Origin: Callipepla californica brunnescens
Lineage: Eukaryota; Chordata; Aves; Galliformes; Odontophoridae
Reading direction: 5' to 3'
Assembly: GCA_023055505.1 (NCBI GenBank)
Contig: JALIRH010000008.1
Coordinates: forward strand, 1,550,001 to 1,614,000
Length of the DNA: 64,000 nucleotides
Shown here one piece after another: positions 25,516-39,433 of the stretch. The translations under genes and the position numbers were made by a program. Within the stretch, counting starts at the first letter, position 1. Each line of letters starts with the position of its first letter. Below the pieces are notes generated by a model that was not told the DNA's origin, searched no databases, and saw only the letters and a program-made list of their open reading frames with translations.

Positions 25516-28006
25516 AGCAGCTGTAATTAACCTGAAAAAGAAAATGTCTGTTCAAAAAGGCAGGCTTGAACATGTAATTATGAGGAAATTAATTTCCTGA
25601 AATTTATAGCCTCTTGTAAAACCTGTAGATGCACATCATGGCTTAGATTAACTTTATTTTGAAGTGATATTGCACAGAATGAAGGAGTTGTAGTTCCTTT
25701 AATATCTTTTGAGCTTGGTGCTTAGCATTAACCACGTTTTATGGACATAAAGAATAAGCCACTAATTTAATCTCTAATCACTCACCTCATCGTTGGTGAC
25801 TACTTAATACAAAGTGAATTAATAACATTATTAAAAACTTCAAATGACAAAGCAGTAGAACCACATGTGTTTTAATTTCCCCTTCTAGCTGCAAATTACA
25901 GCTGTTACCCAATGGCTGGCTCTCCCTAAGCTGACATTTTCTATTATCCATACATGCTCCCTCCAAAACACATACTGCCTTAATTTACACTTAGCGCTCT
26001 GTTAAACCCCACAAAGTTTGATGTTGCTTGCAAGGTCCCACCCAGCCAATGACTCAGCCCCTGATCTGTAGTGACTGCTGTTTCAAAATGCTGTGAATTG
26101 AGGATCATTTCTTCTCAAATGTGCAGTTCTGACAAATTTATTTCATTTTTTTTTCCTCTTCTGGATTTCATTCTTTTACCAGCCTCCCATGTACTCATCA
26201 GGAACTAGATGCAAACCTCTGACAGTGGATATATGTAACACCTTAATGGCATAATTAAGAACAGAGAAACTTGGTAGCTTTTTTGGAGCATATATAATTT
26301 CTAAGTACCTCTTCATTAACACTTACTCTTTAAGGGCAAAAAAATGCCATGAAAGTAGCTTAGTTTCCAAGAGTCTACAGTGACAGTTTGAACCTCAGTC
26401 CTTGGCAGCACCAGGTGCGTTTCTGACAAGTCAGCTAGCACTTTTGCTGCTTGTTTCAACAAGATCAAGATTTCTTCTGAACCTTTGTTGGCTAACATGA
26501 TTTAAAACATGAACAGAATTATGAAAATGATGAGCTACTATGTCACTTAGCAAGTCACCTTGGTATAAGGCCACCCCAGAATCTTAATCTACCTCCAGCT
26601 GAGAAAATTGCATCTCATTCCAGGGCAACTGCCCATTGGGAGTTCACGTCTCTGATAAAGAGGACCACTGGAAGTAATAACCACCCTGTGATTTAAGGGG
26701 AGTCCCTTGAAACCTCTTTCTTATTTCCCACAGCAGAATGCTTGCTGTGCTTGGCACTTTATGTGCATGGATAATTCAAGCCTTTGGAAGCTGGCAGGCT
26801 GGAGAGATAGGCAGTGGGCAAGCAGGGAAAGACAGAGAGCAGACAAGGCCACACAACACCTTGGTGCAGATGTGCAAAAAAGAAAAAGTCAAAACAGAAG
26901 TGGAGACAGGCTCCACAGATGGGGATTTGTCAGGCTGCACCAGAGTCATTCAACAGTCCTTCAAAGGCTCACAGCCAGGGGAGGCCGTTCCTTTCATTTC
27001 CTTACTTCAAGGACTTCAGCAATACTAGCCTTTATATACAAATGCTACTAAAAGCCTGAGAATGCAAAACACTGAGAAGCAATTCTTGAAGGTTTTATGA
27101 AACCTTTAAGAGCAGAACACAAAGATCTATCAGATCAGGCACCTTTCCAGACTAATGAGAAACTGGTGTCTGTAGTTCAGTAAGGCATTTCAGCAGGATC
27201 ACACTGGTTGCCATTAAATGAAATATAATGCATACTGAATGGCATGCCTGACAATAAATATATTCCCATTCAAGAATGAATCACAGTATAATAACAAAAT
27301 TTAACAATTTCCATGGCAAAAGAACTATTTTCTAGCTTTTGCAATCACCGACATTTTATTACATATATATGACTACTTAACACAGTGCTTTCTAGTTTAC
27401 ACTTGAGAGTTCTAAGCATTTTCACCATCTACCAATGTGACACGATAAGATTTAAGCTGGCCTAGCACAGCAGCATGGTGATGAGAACAGGAAAAGTATC
27501 AGGAAGCACCGCATTGTGCTCCTCCTTTGGCTGCTGACCTGATGTTCTGATGTCCCAACCTCAGAGCTGGGTTCCTCCTTGTGTGGAAAAGCAGAGCTGT
27601 CTGAAGACACAGACTGATACCCACAGCTTGGCATGGGAAAGTCTGTTACACTGAGGGCACCAGCTGGAAGGGGATTAACAGCACTGCTCTGCCACAGGTC
27701 TGACAGCAGGAAACTGCAGCAGCACACAGCCTCCATCTGCCAGTTGTATCAGCTAGAATTACATATGATGGATACGGCCTCTTCAGTAAAATGTCATTTG
27801 ATAAAGAATGAACATGTGCCAGCACTCCTATTTGGTGCTTGGTGTGGTGTTCATGCTAACTGATGGGACAGTGAATACCAGCGAGGACAATCCTTTGCCT
27901 AAAAAGCAAGCCTAGGTCCAAAAAGAGCCAGTCACGTGAAGACTATGGAGCGCCAGTCTTAAGAATTTTCTTAATAGACTTCAAATCAGATTCAGCTTGC
28001 CTCCAG

Positions 28007-28036
28007 TTTGGCACTGTCAGCTTTGGCACTGACAGC
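28007..28036. repeat. 15-bp tandem duplication with internal hairpin
   Basis: TTTGGCACTGTCAGC is followed at once by TTTGGCACTGACAGC, a two-copy tandem repeat with one difference. That difference makes CTGTCAG (28014-28020) and CTGACAG (28029-28035) exact reverse complements, so the pair can also fold as a hairpin. Flanking CTCCAG and CTGGAAG partly extend the stem. Confidence 0.7.
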
Positions 28037-29229
28037 TGGAAGCAAAGCGTGTCAATCCGTATTACCAGAAATGTTGACTATCTAAAAGGAAGTTAGGCAG
28101 ACACTTCTGTGCTTCATTTATGGTGCAGTTCTCAAAATTACATCCAAAGTTCAGAAAAGGTCTACTGGCAGAATGTTTTGGTGTCTGTTTCATCTGGGAC
28201 AGGGCTGCTTTTCTTCACAGTGTCTGATATGATGCCATGTTTTGATTGAGGAGAAAAACAATATTAATAACACACTGATGTTTCTAGTTGTTGCTGAGTA
28301 GTTCTGTAAAGAGTCAAAGATGTTATAGTTTTCTCAGCTTTTCTACCATGTTTCTAAACAGCCAGATCATGACCAGCAAGGGGTTAGCAGGAAGTCAGGA
28401 TAACTATGCTGAAAAAGAAAACTAATAGCTCCAGTTGGAATAAATAAAGGTTAACTGGACAAAATGTATGCCTCTCTTCATCTCTACTGGATGCTAGAGC
28501 GTTCTCCCATGAGCAAGTGCCAGTCCTTCCATAGAAACAAGGGTTGGATGGAAGCCTGCACCACTCTGACCGACAGCACAGTCTGCATACTCTGATTATT
28601 TGTGCTAGCTGTATAGGAAGCTGTACATTCAAACAAAATATATGCTTAAACCAGCCTGGACCAAAACAAAGAATCCAAAAAGAAATAGCCTCCCCCAAAA
28701 CATCAAAAAAAGAAACAGAAAAAAACAAACAAAAATGATGAGTCACTTAGGTGAACACAGATCAGCCTGAGTGTCTACCAGCACCACGCCAGTTACACCA
28801 GCAGCTTTTTGGCACAGCCACAAGCAAGTGAGACACTCTGTGAGGCAGCATGTCACCAAGGCTCACCACCCAAGTCCCAGGCTCCTGCTGAGCTTCCATC
28901 AGAACAAGCCTGAGGCTTTGCTGTCCTTGCCCTCAGGGAAATCCTGCAGCCCAGCCTAGCATGGTGCTAGCGAGATTTAAACTGTGCCTTGTGCAACCAA
29001 GGGGAGTCTTGGTGTCTGCTTTAACTTTAGGCAACTCCTCCTGGACTGGTTACAAGTGTGAGTACTGTCACAAGCCCCTGATGCTGTGCCCACCTCCCTC
29101 CTCTCCAAGGATAGTGAACTGTACTTGGGATGGGCAGGATGTGACACACACATTAACACGGATTCAAAAGAAAATCTCCTTGAACCAGAGATGCTTAGCT
29201 TGTACAGCTAAAGATATCCTGGACTCAGA

Positions 29230-29283
29230 CTATTGGACTATATGCTTATATTATATATACATACTATGTGTATAGTCCAGTAG
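29230..29283. repeat. Imperfect inverted repeat with AT-rich loop
   Basis: CTATTGGACTATA on the left pairs with TATAGTCCAGTAG on the right (12 of 13 positions), and further inward pairing is possible through TATG and TGTG. The loop is AT-rich (ATATTATATATAC). It is immediately followed by a TA-rich run at 29290-29310. It could be a chance cruciform or a small hairpin RNA. Nothing else supports transcription. Confidence 0.55.
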
Positions 29284-29289
29284 TTCTGA

Positions 29290-29310
29290 GTATATATATA
29301 TGAATATATG
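29290..29310. repeat. TA-rich simple repeat
   Basis: TATATATATA followed by TGAATATATG, a low-complexity alternating AT stretch directly after the inverted repeat at 29230-29283. Confidence 0.7.
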
Positions 29311-32300
29311 TATCATGGAATGGGGTATACATGGGGTCTCATTACCCTGCACAGCCTCTCTAGGCAAGCATTTCATGTGCTCCAGTTGCAGGCTGGATCA
29401 GCAAGCCACCTTACTGGGAGAAATTCAGCTAACAGGTAGGCTACCTGTACCGACAGGCAGCTTTATCATCACTTGTTGTATTCCTTTTGTTCAATAAAAA
29501 GTACATCTAGAAAAAACAGAAGACTGCAGTAATATTAAATCATTGGTCTTCAGTATGGTAAAAGCTTTAATGGCAGGCACTGCTGAAAAATTCGGAGAAA
29601 TAACAATGTTTTTACTTGCACAGTTTACTGTTCCATATTTCAGTCTGACAGAGAGATAAGAGAATAGAGAAGACAGTAAAAGTGAACAGAAAGCTCAGAG
29701 GAAAGTTAACTTGCATTTTTCTTTCTGAAGAGACTGACACTCTGGAAGAAGGAAATTTAAATACCCTTTCTTAAAGGTAGTATTTGTAATGTGCTGCAGG
29801 CACACAGTGTCAACGGGAATGGGATCTTTGCAAGATTAGAGATGGTTCGGATTTGGGGATTTCTGTATCTTGTTAGCTGCTTTCTGTGTCAAGCATGCTG
29901 GGGTCACACAACTCATCCTGAGCACTTGTAACACAATTTTCTTTAAATACATATATCCTCTTTTCTGCCTGTTGCTCACCAACATATCAGCAGTTCAAGT
30001 ATATGCTACATACCTGCCATTTGCTGTGAAACACAAGCTAATATACTTTATAAACAGTGTAGTCAGTGGCATGCAGTAAAGCATGTCGTACATAACCACA
30101 ATGAACCATTTCAAATAAAATTAGCAACTGCTCTGTTAATCCAAAACGTCTTTCAGGATCAGTTTGCTACTCATAATGCTGAGGGGGCTCTCAGAATATT
30201 CAAGGCACAAAAACTACAGTAAATATCTTGAGCTTTCATATTCAGATGGTGAAATTCCTGATTCCATGACTGTGCTGTCATGCTTCTAAAAAATTAAACA
30301 TCAGTGAAGTGGATCAAATGCCTTTTACCAAAAGCATTAAAAATAAAAATGCTTGTGATATTTGGTATCTCACCAGAAAAGGTCAAGTGTTTCATGCAAG
30401 GCAAACAATTATGGGGCAGACTTCTGCCAGTCCGTAGCTATTCACATTTAAAAATAATGAGGAAGGGTAGGTCTCTTCCTTTCTTACAAATGCTCACATT
30501 TGTTAAAACCTTTTTGTCCTGTTTACTGCATCTTTGGGCTTCTCTCAGCTGTCCCCATTAAAACACAAAGAACCTGCCTGCTTTGGATTTGTAGCTTTCT
30601 CTAAGCTGGTTGAACTAAACACATCCTATCTGGCAACAAGTGTGAAATGATGCGCAGTCTCAGAAACCACAGTGGATCTGTGGTGGACTCGAGACAACCG
30701 CACACCATGGGTAGAGGTCTCTGAGATAACTGCAGCACCCGCACCCACACTCCCGCCGTTCCAAGTTTACCTGATACAAGCAGATTGTTGGGCCCGTATC
30801 CAAACAAAGTGTGAGTTTGTGTTTGAGATCCACTTTGACCCAGAGTGCACTAAGGCTGCAGCAACAGCAAACAGCCAGTGAGCGTAGCCTGTATCTGCCA
30901 CTCCACAGCCACACTGTGTGAATAGACAGCCAGGCTGGACCATCTGGTGCTACGAAGCCACAAGACCCTCTTGGGACAGAGAGCCTGTGCTCATGAAGGA
31001 AGTTTTGGTGTTGACCTGCAGCAGCAGGAAGGGACTTGCTCAGTCTAAGCTGAGCCACCCACATCAGCAGTTCTATGTGCCATACATATCAAGGGAAAGC
31101 TGTAAACTCCATGTCGGTGACATTTTCAGTGTTCTGCAGTGTGAGACACCAGTTATTTCTCTTCTCCCTTGTTTATTGCCTCAATAACCCATTAAGGAAA
31201 GGTGAAAGGCCAACCATGGAAATACTGAATATTAAAAAGGTTAAAATATACGATTATAAGTGCATTAAAAGTTTATAGTTTTGCGACTGAGTATGCTGGG
31301 GATATAAATGATGTTGTCTTGTTCTCATGACAACAGAGAGAAAGCAGGACAAAGAAATCTCTTCTTGAGGCAAAGACTAATGGGAATCAAGCATTGCAAA
31401 TTTAACTCCTGTTCATAATCTGCAAGCTGGGTATCTCCTGAGATTTATCAAATGTACAGTTGGGGTGAGAGACTTAAATAGCCTCTAGTGACACTTCAGA
31501 CTATCAATCATCTCATGTATATTATTCAAGTTTTGAATGTTTGAATTGGATATCTGAATGTCAGATTACCTACCTGGTGTGGTTAAAGAGGCTTGAAAAG
31601 CTATCTTTCTGATATAACAGATGATGCATTCCCATTTGTCTTTCTGACCGTTTTATTCTTAAGGGTGGCACAGCCAAGCTGCTTGAGGTACTGAGTTTAA
31701 AAAGGCACTCTATATCTGAAATGTCTGACACTTGATGAGGCACAAAGCCTGCAGAAAGTGCTACCTGGAAGGACACAGAATACTTGGCACTGTTATTACT
31801 ATTACTCACTCAAGAACGTATGTTGAAGTGAATAATCAAAATTATTCTCCCTCCAAAAATAGAGAACTTAGTTCCTAGAGTCAGAAAAATCAGTTACGGA
31901 AGAGCTGTATTGAACTTTAAAATTAAATTAATTTGACATTTTAAATCTTACAAAAATTCTGGTTAATCACACTCACAAGGTTCTTTTGTTGTAAAAAGAT
32001 CCCAGAAACAAAATAAGCTCTAAGACTACCATGAGACTACTTAGAGTTTTACCATCTCCATTTAATTATATGTTTAAAATTTTAATAGCGATTCCATTTA
32101 TATTTCGAGTAGTAACATGATATATGCATACCAAAACAGCTGAAAAATGGTAAACAACTCATCTCAGATTTTGATCAAGTACCTGAATGCCGCATGATAT
32201 TCTGACCAAACTATCTCTTTTTTATATAATATAAAATGGATTACAGATAACAAAAAGAATTAAAGAATTCATTTTCAGTGAAAAACCATACTGGAGTGTG

Positions 32301-35300
32301 GTGAGAGCTGCAATGGTAAGCTGATGCTAACCAATGTGTTTTATTCCACCGTGATTCATTGAAAGGTCAGCAAGTGGTAGATGGTGCAAGAGATGGTGAA
32401 AAATAAATCCTGGGAAGCTGTTCAGAGCAATTTGATTATTTAGAATGATAGGCCCAAGGAAATCTATTGATTTAAAACACAAAGCATTTTAGCCCTAAAC
32501 CGCAATTTAGCCTTGCTGTGTACTTAACTCCATAAGACACATTGAGAAGACACTATACACTACAGAGCTGTAAGTTGATTTTAAAAGTAATGATGTCCTA
32601 TGAGTGAATAGCAGTTGAATATTCCTGCCCCCAGAATGCTACTAGAGGACTGGTGTGATCACAGGTCCATAAAACAGAGGCAGAGAGGAACTGATAGATT
32701 TTTAGACTCATATACAGCAGAGTTCAAACAGCTATCAAAGTACTACATCAACATTTCATGCCCACATTTTCAAAATAGTCTCTTTGAGTAAGTGAGAAAA
32801 TTTCAAAGGCTGTGGAAAAGCCTTTGGAAAGCAAAGTAATTTTGAAAAGACAAGAAGATAGATCAGCCGGAGGGGAGAAAATATCTAATACTGAAAAACC
32901 CCAGTTTGGTCAAGGAAAGCATAACAAGAAAATGCAGGAGAAAGTTGTCGCTGACAAATTCAAGCTCTCCTTTAACACTGGGGTAATTAATGGTTAGAAA
33001 AAGAACAAAAAAAAAGAAAGCCTTGCTAAATTCATGTCATCTCACCAGGAGACTATGCTGGTTCTGGCAGAAGCGGGGCAAGGGAGATACAGAGCAGAGT
33101 CTAATCACGACTAGAAAATGTATTATATAGAACATAAGTCTCAAGAGCCTATTCTGATTTTCAACTCCATAAATGAAAAGATACATTCAGTGAAGACAGG
33201 GATTATGTAGGATGGTTATTATATAGCGGATCTTAACTGGACTTTTATTTTTTATATTTTTAATGAAGGCTTAGGCAGTGCACTGCTGTTTCAGGGGCCA
33301 TCCAGACAGCTACACATCAGGTTCTTGTCTCCCCACCCAAAAATAGACTGCAAGATCCAACCTGACTCCTAATACAAACACTTTCAATCAAAATGACTGC
33401 CAGCAGCAGAGAAAAAGTCACTGAAATTTCTTTCAAGCTGATTTAGTCAAATGTTAGACAAAGGTCTGAGAAGTTGGAGTGCACAGATCTCTTAACTTCC
33501 TGCTCATCATCCATTGCTTAAATATTTGAAGCAATTAAAACTGTCACCAGTCTTTGACTTTTCCTTCTCTGTGGCACTACACCAACATTGTCTTAGACAC
33601 ACCACCCACTCAAGCCAAGTTTCACCCTTAAAAACCTGAAAAGAACAATTTTTGTTGTACCTTGAGGCGCACTGCAGAGCAGGATGTGATCTCTGGTGTG
33701 GAGTACTGTGCCTGCTGAGATAGAGGCCTCTGATTTCCATTGCCCCGGATATCCGAGGGATGGGCATCTCCTCAGGAGAATGGGTACTGACTGCTCACAG
33801 ACTCACAAAGATGTGCAGATATCTAACTGCACACACCAATGTTTTCCAGCACTGCTGTGTTTCATGATCATCATTTGCCCTCACCAAATAGCTGCTGCCA
33901 CACAAAGCTGCCAGACCCTGCATTTGACTAACACTACCCTCCAAATAAGCATATTTTAGGCTTAAAGCATAAAGAATTGGAGTCTCACTGCTTTACTCAG
34001 GCTCTGCACCTCTCCCAGCTCCTCCTGCCACGGCATGCACATCAGCAACACCTCCCAGCACTGACCCCCCCAAACAGCCACGCAGAGAATTCAGTTCTTT
34101 CAGAGCCTCACTCAAAATAAGCTCCTGCCCTCCCATCTGAGATGGATTAATCTGTATTGATGCTCACTGCCACTGAGAGTTGCACGCTATCTTCCAACTG
34201 AAGGAACTTCACTCATGCACTGTTTCCATGAAACTATTGTGAAAACAATACTTTCCAGCATGAACCTGAGAATAAAAACAGTGCCAACTGCTTATTACTG
34301 GGTGGTGATTCCAGTGGATTTGACTTGCTCCTTCAAGGAGGACTATTTAGGAAACCAGATGAGATGCATTATGATTCATAGTTCTGAGGAGACAAAATAA
34401 AGTAACCCAGGGTATTTCCTCAGCAGCTACCTCTACCATAACACTGTTACAGACATAATATAAACTGCACATTACAGAAAAACTATGAGAGGTATGCAAT
34501 CAAAAAGTGCATTGTAATACCCACAAAAACTAAAAACACCTAAAATGAAATACAGATATAAATAGAACGCTCCACAGATCTTGCTGCCAGTTTAGTAAAA
34601 AATGAGTCATTGGAAACTTTTGTGAGGGGCTTTTCTGATGAGATCTTTATAAAAATGCCATTGATGTAGCAGTCATATTTGCAGACATTTCCTTCAGGTG
34701 GCTGATGTGCTTAACACATTAACTTTGCTTCTCAGAAAGTGAAAATTGTTTAATAAAAGTAAAAAAAAGAAAGTAGTATTTTGAGGGAAAAAACGTTCCC
34801 AGTTCATAATACTGAGCTGCACAAAAATCCCTGCATTTTTCTATTATTATTTTTGTTTTAAAATTGAACGCACTTTTCTATATATGAGGCTTTTGACAGA
34901 AGAGGAAGGAAGAGCTGCAAATCAGAGAATGTGTTTTGCATGGAGTGATCAGGTAGGTGCACCTCCAAAAGTAAGACATGCTGAATGTTCCGTGCAATGC
35001 TATACTGCCACAGCAGCACACTTACAGAAGAAGAAGCAGGTACTCACAGCACATCCCCACTGTTGGGACCACCTTAGCCACTGAAACAAAGAGAGAGTGG
35101 CACAGATTCGTGTGTTCCCCCTCTACTGCTCTACTGACTTTGTCACACTGCACTGGAAAAAGAAGAGGGGGCAGAAATTTTCATTGAAATTCCCAACACC
35201 ACTCTTTCTGGAAGCCTGTAACAGCATGCTAGTGTCCATTTTCTTCCTCCATACACTGTTTTCCTTTTGAATTGAATCAGGAGATGGCAAAGACTTCTCA

Positions 35301-38300
35301 ACTGAAGGTGACTGAAAGGCAAGCTTAGTTTTAGGCATAGTTTTATGCCTGCTTAAAAGAATAAAAAAGAATAATGCTTGGTCATTTTGATGAATCAGCA
35401 TGCAGCACAGATGAGAGTTCCGTTTGCTACACCAGCTGGAAGAATAAAATTTTGCTGCAAATTATGTTCAGCTCACTCCCTTTAATAAAACACATCTACA
35501 GAGGGTTGAGAATTTAGGCATCATTCACAAAGCTCTCTCCTCACCCACAGATCCATCAGAGGTCTACAACTGTCCCTCGGATTCTTTTTAAAACAGAAAG
35601 AACCTCATCATGCAAAGCACCCACTCAACACTGGTTGTGACAGACAGATCTCTGAGGAATCTAAACCATATGACCTAGTGAGTGACTGCAAGAGCAGAGT
35701 GAGAAAGGGAAAATCTATGTATAGATTTCCAGGGCAGAAGCATGCCTGCTTTGCTTAGAGGCAGGTAGTTGTGTAACAGGCCTTAAATGCTGATGGCTGA
35801 ATGACAAAAGTATAGAAAAGATGTAGGTTTACAGTGCCTAAGAAGGAAGCTTTCAAGCATAAAATCACAAGATCACAAGTTTTCTTCAGTTGTGTCAGTG
35901 GCACAGCACCTGCTGCTCAAACAAGTGCTTGTCACCGATTGTTTGGTATGCTGTAACAGCGATAGATGAGTACTTATCATCAGCATTTTAAGCTGCTCAT
36001 TATAGGAGTCTGTCCCATTCGTGCTGTACTGTGTCATTTTAATTAGAGTGTCCTGCTGCTCTGTCAAGCATATTAAAACACCAGTTGCAAGTTTTTCCAT
36101 TTACTCTTATCCTGAAGTTATACTGTGCACACAACACGTGAATTGGTTATGCAGATACAACCTGAAATTTGTGTGCCATGTGAGGGATGATTATGTCCAG
36201 TGGATAGCTCTGAAGAAGGAGATAATTCTCGAATGAAAATGACACCAAATCTTTCTTTACCAGTGATGAAACATGTATGAGTTTCACATAGGTCAGGTGT
36301 TGGTATATTTAAAAGAATGCTTTCTTTTGTACTTCCTGACTTAGAAATGCAAAGGCTCTGCCTGAGAGAGGATGGTTTGAAAACAGTGATTACTGTTGAG
36401 CATATGCAACGAAGTATTGCCTTGGTCTTAAGACTATTTCCTGTTCATTTAGAACTATGTTCCCACAGACACAGTCAAGAGACCCTATAAGAAACCATTA
36501 ATAGCTATGAGCAGAGAAGGGACTTCCTAAAGGTCAAGATGTAAGCTGTACTTCTGTAAATCTTTCCTCTTCTTGCTCAGACATTACTATATTGTCCCCT
36601 ATTTCCAGTAGCTGTTTCTAACCAAAGCAAAAGCAGCTTTCAACTTTTCTTTGTCAGCAGCATACCCTTGAGAATACAAGCTCTTATAGCAGCACATAAG
36701 ACGGAAAATTCCCGTTTCCCACCATCTCTTTGTGGTGAAATCAAGAAGTATTTGCAAGCCTGAAACACAACACAGCATTTCCCTATTCTGACAAATGTTT
36801 TCTCTTGATGTTAACTAGATCCTTCAAAGACCATTATTACAAAACACCTAACAAATGTTATCACTGTCAAACTAGGGAAAAAGGTAAACTGGAAGGAAAT
36901 CCCCTGAAGATACTTTACACAGCACTGTCAATATAAATTTGCAGCTAAATTTCTGAACACAGAGTGCTTGGCACCATGGATTCTTTTCCACTGTTCTCAT
37001 TAGGAGTTAACATGAAACATGTGAATTCCTTAAAGGTGACCTTCATAACACGGGAGCATGAGCTATTGATCACACACCTACAGCCTGTCCTACTAGAAAA
37101 TGAGCATGTGTGGTCATTCCAGGCATGACTCCAGACAGTAGCCACCCTCTACAAGTGTCCCCATATGGAAGCAGTGGCTGCTGCTCTGCAAGAGGTCTGC
37201 CTTCAAACCAGGATGCTGGAGAGCAGCTCAGCATTGCCCTGCTGGGAAGTCAGTGTGTGCCTGCTTAGACTTTGGAGCTGCCCACCATCAGGCAGGGACA
37301 TACCAGTGGGCAGGGAGCTGGGTCCAGGCACCTGTGCTGCTGCTTGGCAAAACAGACATGTTTGCACAGCACATGGACTGCCATGGTTCAGCCACTTCTG
37401 GTGCCACTGCCAGATCACTAAGGCTAACCAAGGCAAATGAGTGCAGTTTGTTACACTTGCTAGATACTTCCCCTCTGTTTACAATACGGAGCAAGCTACC
37501 CACCATGCAGCCACAGTCAAGGGCTTCTTAAATGTATCAGTGTACCGAGTTAGAATGGAATAAATCCACATTCTGGCTCACAGACTGGATGCCTGCAAAT
37601 AGAGACATAACAGTCAGGAGTTGTATTTACTGCTCACCTTGTATGAAGATCAAAAGCAGCACAGATCATTCAATGTGGCATATAAAACAGGGTTTTACTG
37701 CATCCCAATCCATTACTTTGCCTAGAATCTTATAACCTTCCTGTTGTGGATTATACCCCCTTCTGTGTTGTACACTGCTCTTGCCATGGATTTTCACAGC
37801 TTCTGTGGTATTCAGAGCAGAGGAAAAAAATAAATATTGATAATTCACCTTATTACATAAATTACATTTTAAAAACTCCTGTGCTGAGCATTACAAATGC
37901 ATGTAACTATTGCAATGATGAGTTATTCCTATGTATATTCTCCAAATATTTTTCTTCTGTGTACTGAAAATTTTAGCAGAAGAGCTACTAAAATAGCAGC
38001 AAAGCACACAATGGTGTGTCATTTCAGCCAGGAACACCCCCAGGCTATCTTCAGCAGCACATATGTAGAAACATCAGCTGCAAAAGCAAGTTCATCGCTA
38101 TCACTCTGAGGTCAGATAACTGCAGCTCCTGAAACTTAGCTCCACAAACATCCAGGGCAAGTTTAGTGGAAACATAACTCTGCAGGAAATGAAAACTGGA
38201 AAGAAGACATACAGCAGACTACATCACTAATTTAAAAAGTATTTTTCATGATAGCCCTCTAACTGGTAACATTCTGGACACTTGGCATCAGCCTGGGCTT

Positions 38301-39420
38301 AACTTTCAGTTCTAAAGCCAGTCTGTCTCTGTCTTCAAAAAAAGTCACCTTTACATGAAGCTACACCCAAAAACTTACTGCAAAAAATGCTATATAAGAA
38401 CTTATAGAAAGAATATGATCTGATTTGTAGAAGAGACCTGCATGACAACATGCCTAGCCAAGCATTTGAACCACTGGATAGGAAGGAATCATCAGTCATT
38501 AGGCATTTCTTGCACAACATTCAGGATTAGATACCAAAGGGTGTCAAATCACCATTGTGTCACATGGTTTTTTTTAACAATTTTCCACCTACTAAAACTG
38601 TGTGTTCACACTGAACCCAGGGACAGGCTTCCAGAGCACTGCTCCCATTTTTAGTGCAACCAGAAGTCATAAGAAAGCTTTCTGAGCCTTGTTTCTCCTC
38701 ATTTCTCCCAGCTGCCTTCTTCATTTAAGCTGGAGGTTTTGAGGAAAGAATGGGGTTCTAAGTTTTCATGTCTCTTGAATGAAGTCTTTGGTAAACAAGT
38801 TCTTTATATACATTACAATAATTCTCTACTAATCACTCACTTTATAACTACACTTAAAGGCAAAGCGTAATATTTTGGTGTGTGAATTTCACTAACTTTA
38901 ACTCTAGTTGACAAGGAAAACTTTCAAAATACAACTTTCTATTTGTACAGCTCTGTCTACGAAATACATATTGTATTGATGTGTAAATTGATAAATGATA
39001 CAAAGCAAAGAGGCTGCTCAACAGCAAGCTTATTGAAAAAATCACCTCTGAGTGAACTTAAATCAAAACAAATAGATATATACTTGTGAAAGGTATACAA
39101 TTGCTGCACTTTGAAACCTTATTTGACAGCTCCTAGAAAGCTGATGTCTGTGTTACTATGAGATTTTACAAGAATAGCAAGCTGTGGCCGGTGGGGAGCA
39201 GGGTGGGGAGGAAAGGGATGGGCTGCACATCCTGCACCCACATTGCAGGATGTCATGACTTAATGCAGGAACTCAGATAAGTCCAATTTCCCCCAGTAGA
39301 AAAATATCATCTCACCCAACATGGAGTCTTCATCAACTTGTACTTGCAAAGATACAAATGGGGCCTTTGAATTTGACAAGAGATCCTGTTCAGAATTCAA
39401 TATTCCATATGGTTCAGGAT

Positions 39421-39433
39421 AAAAAAAAAAAAA
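39421..39433. repeat. Poly-A run (13 A)
   Basis: Thirteen consecutive A between GGTTCAGGAT and GGGTTTTGC, a simple mononucleotide repeat. Confidence 0.85.

Noticed and set aside
26707..27059. Three overlapping plus-strand frames, one with a signal-peptide-like start (MLAVLGTLCAWIIQ)
   Set aside because: Open in all three frames because of low stop density in a GC-richer patch. A real gene would favour one frame, and none matches a known protein.
28961..29275. Frame with GYKCEYCHKPLMLC, a zinc-finger-like CxxC pattern
   Set aside because: Only one CxxC pair is present with no proper spacing of further Cys/His ligands for a LIM, C2H2 or RING finger. It is best explained as chance.
38049..38064. 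CTTCAGCAGCACATAT resembles the start of U6 snRNA
   Set aside because: Only about 14 bases agree with the U6 5' region. The conserved ACTAAAATTGGAACGATAC part does not follow, so there is no U6 gene or pseudogene here.
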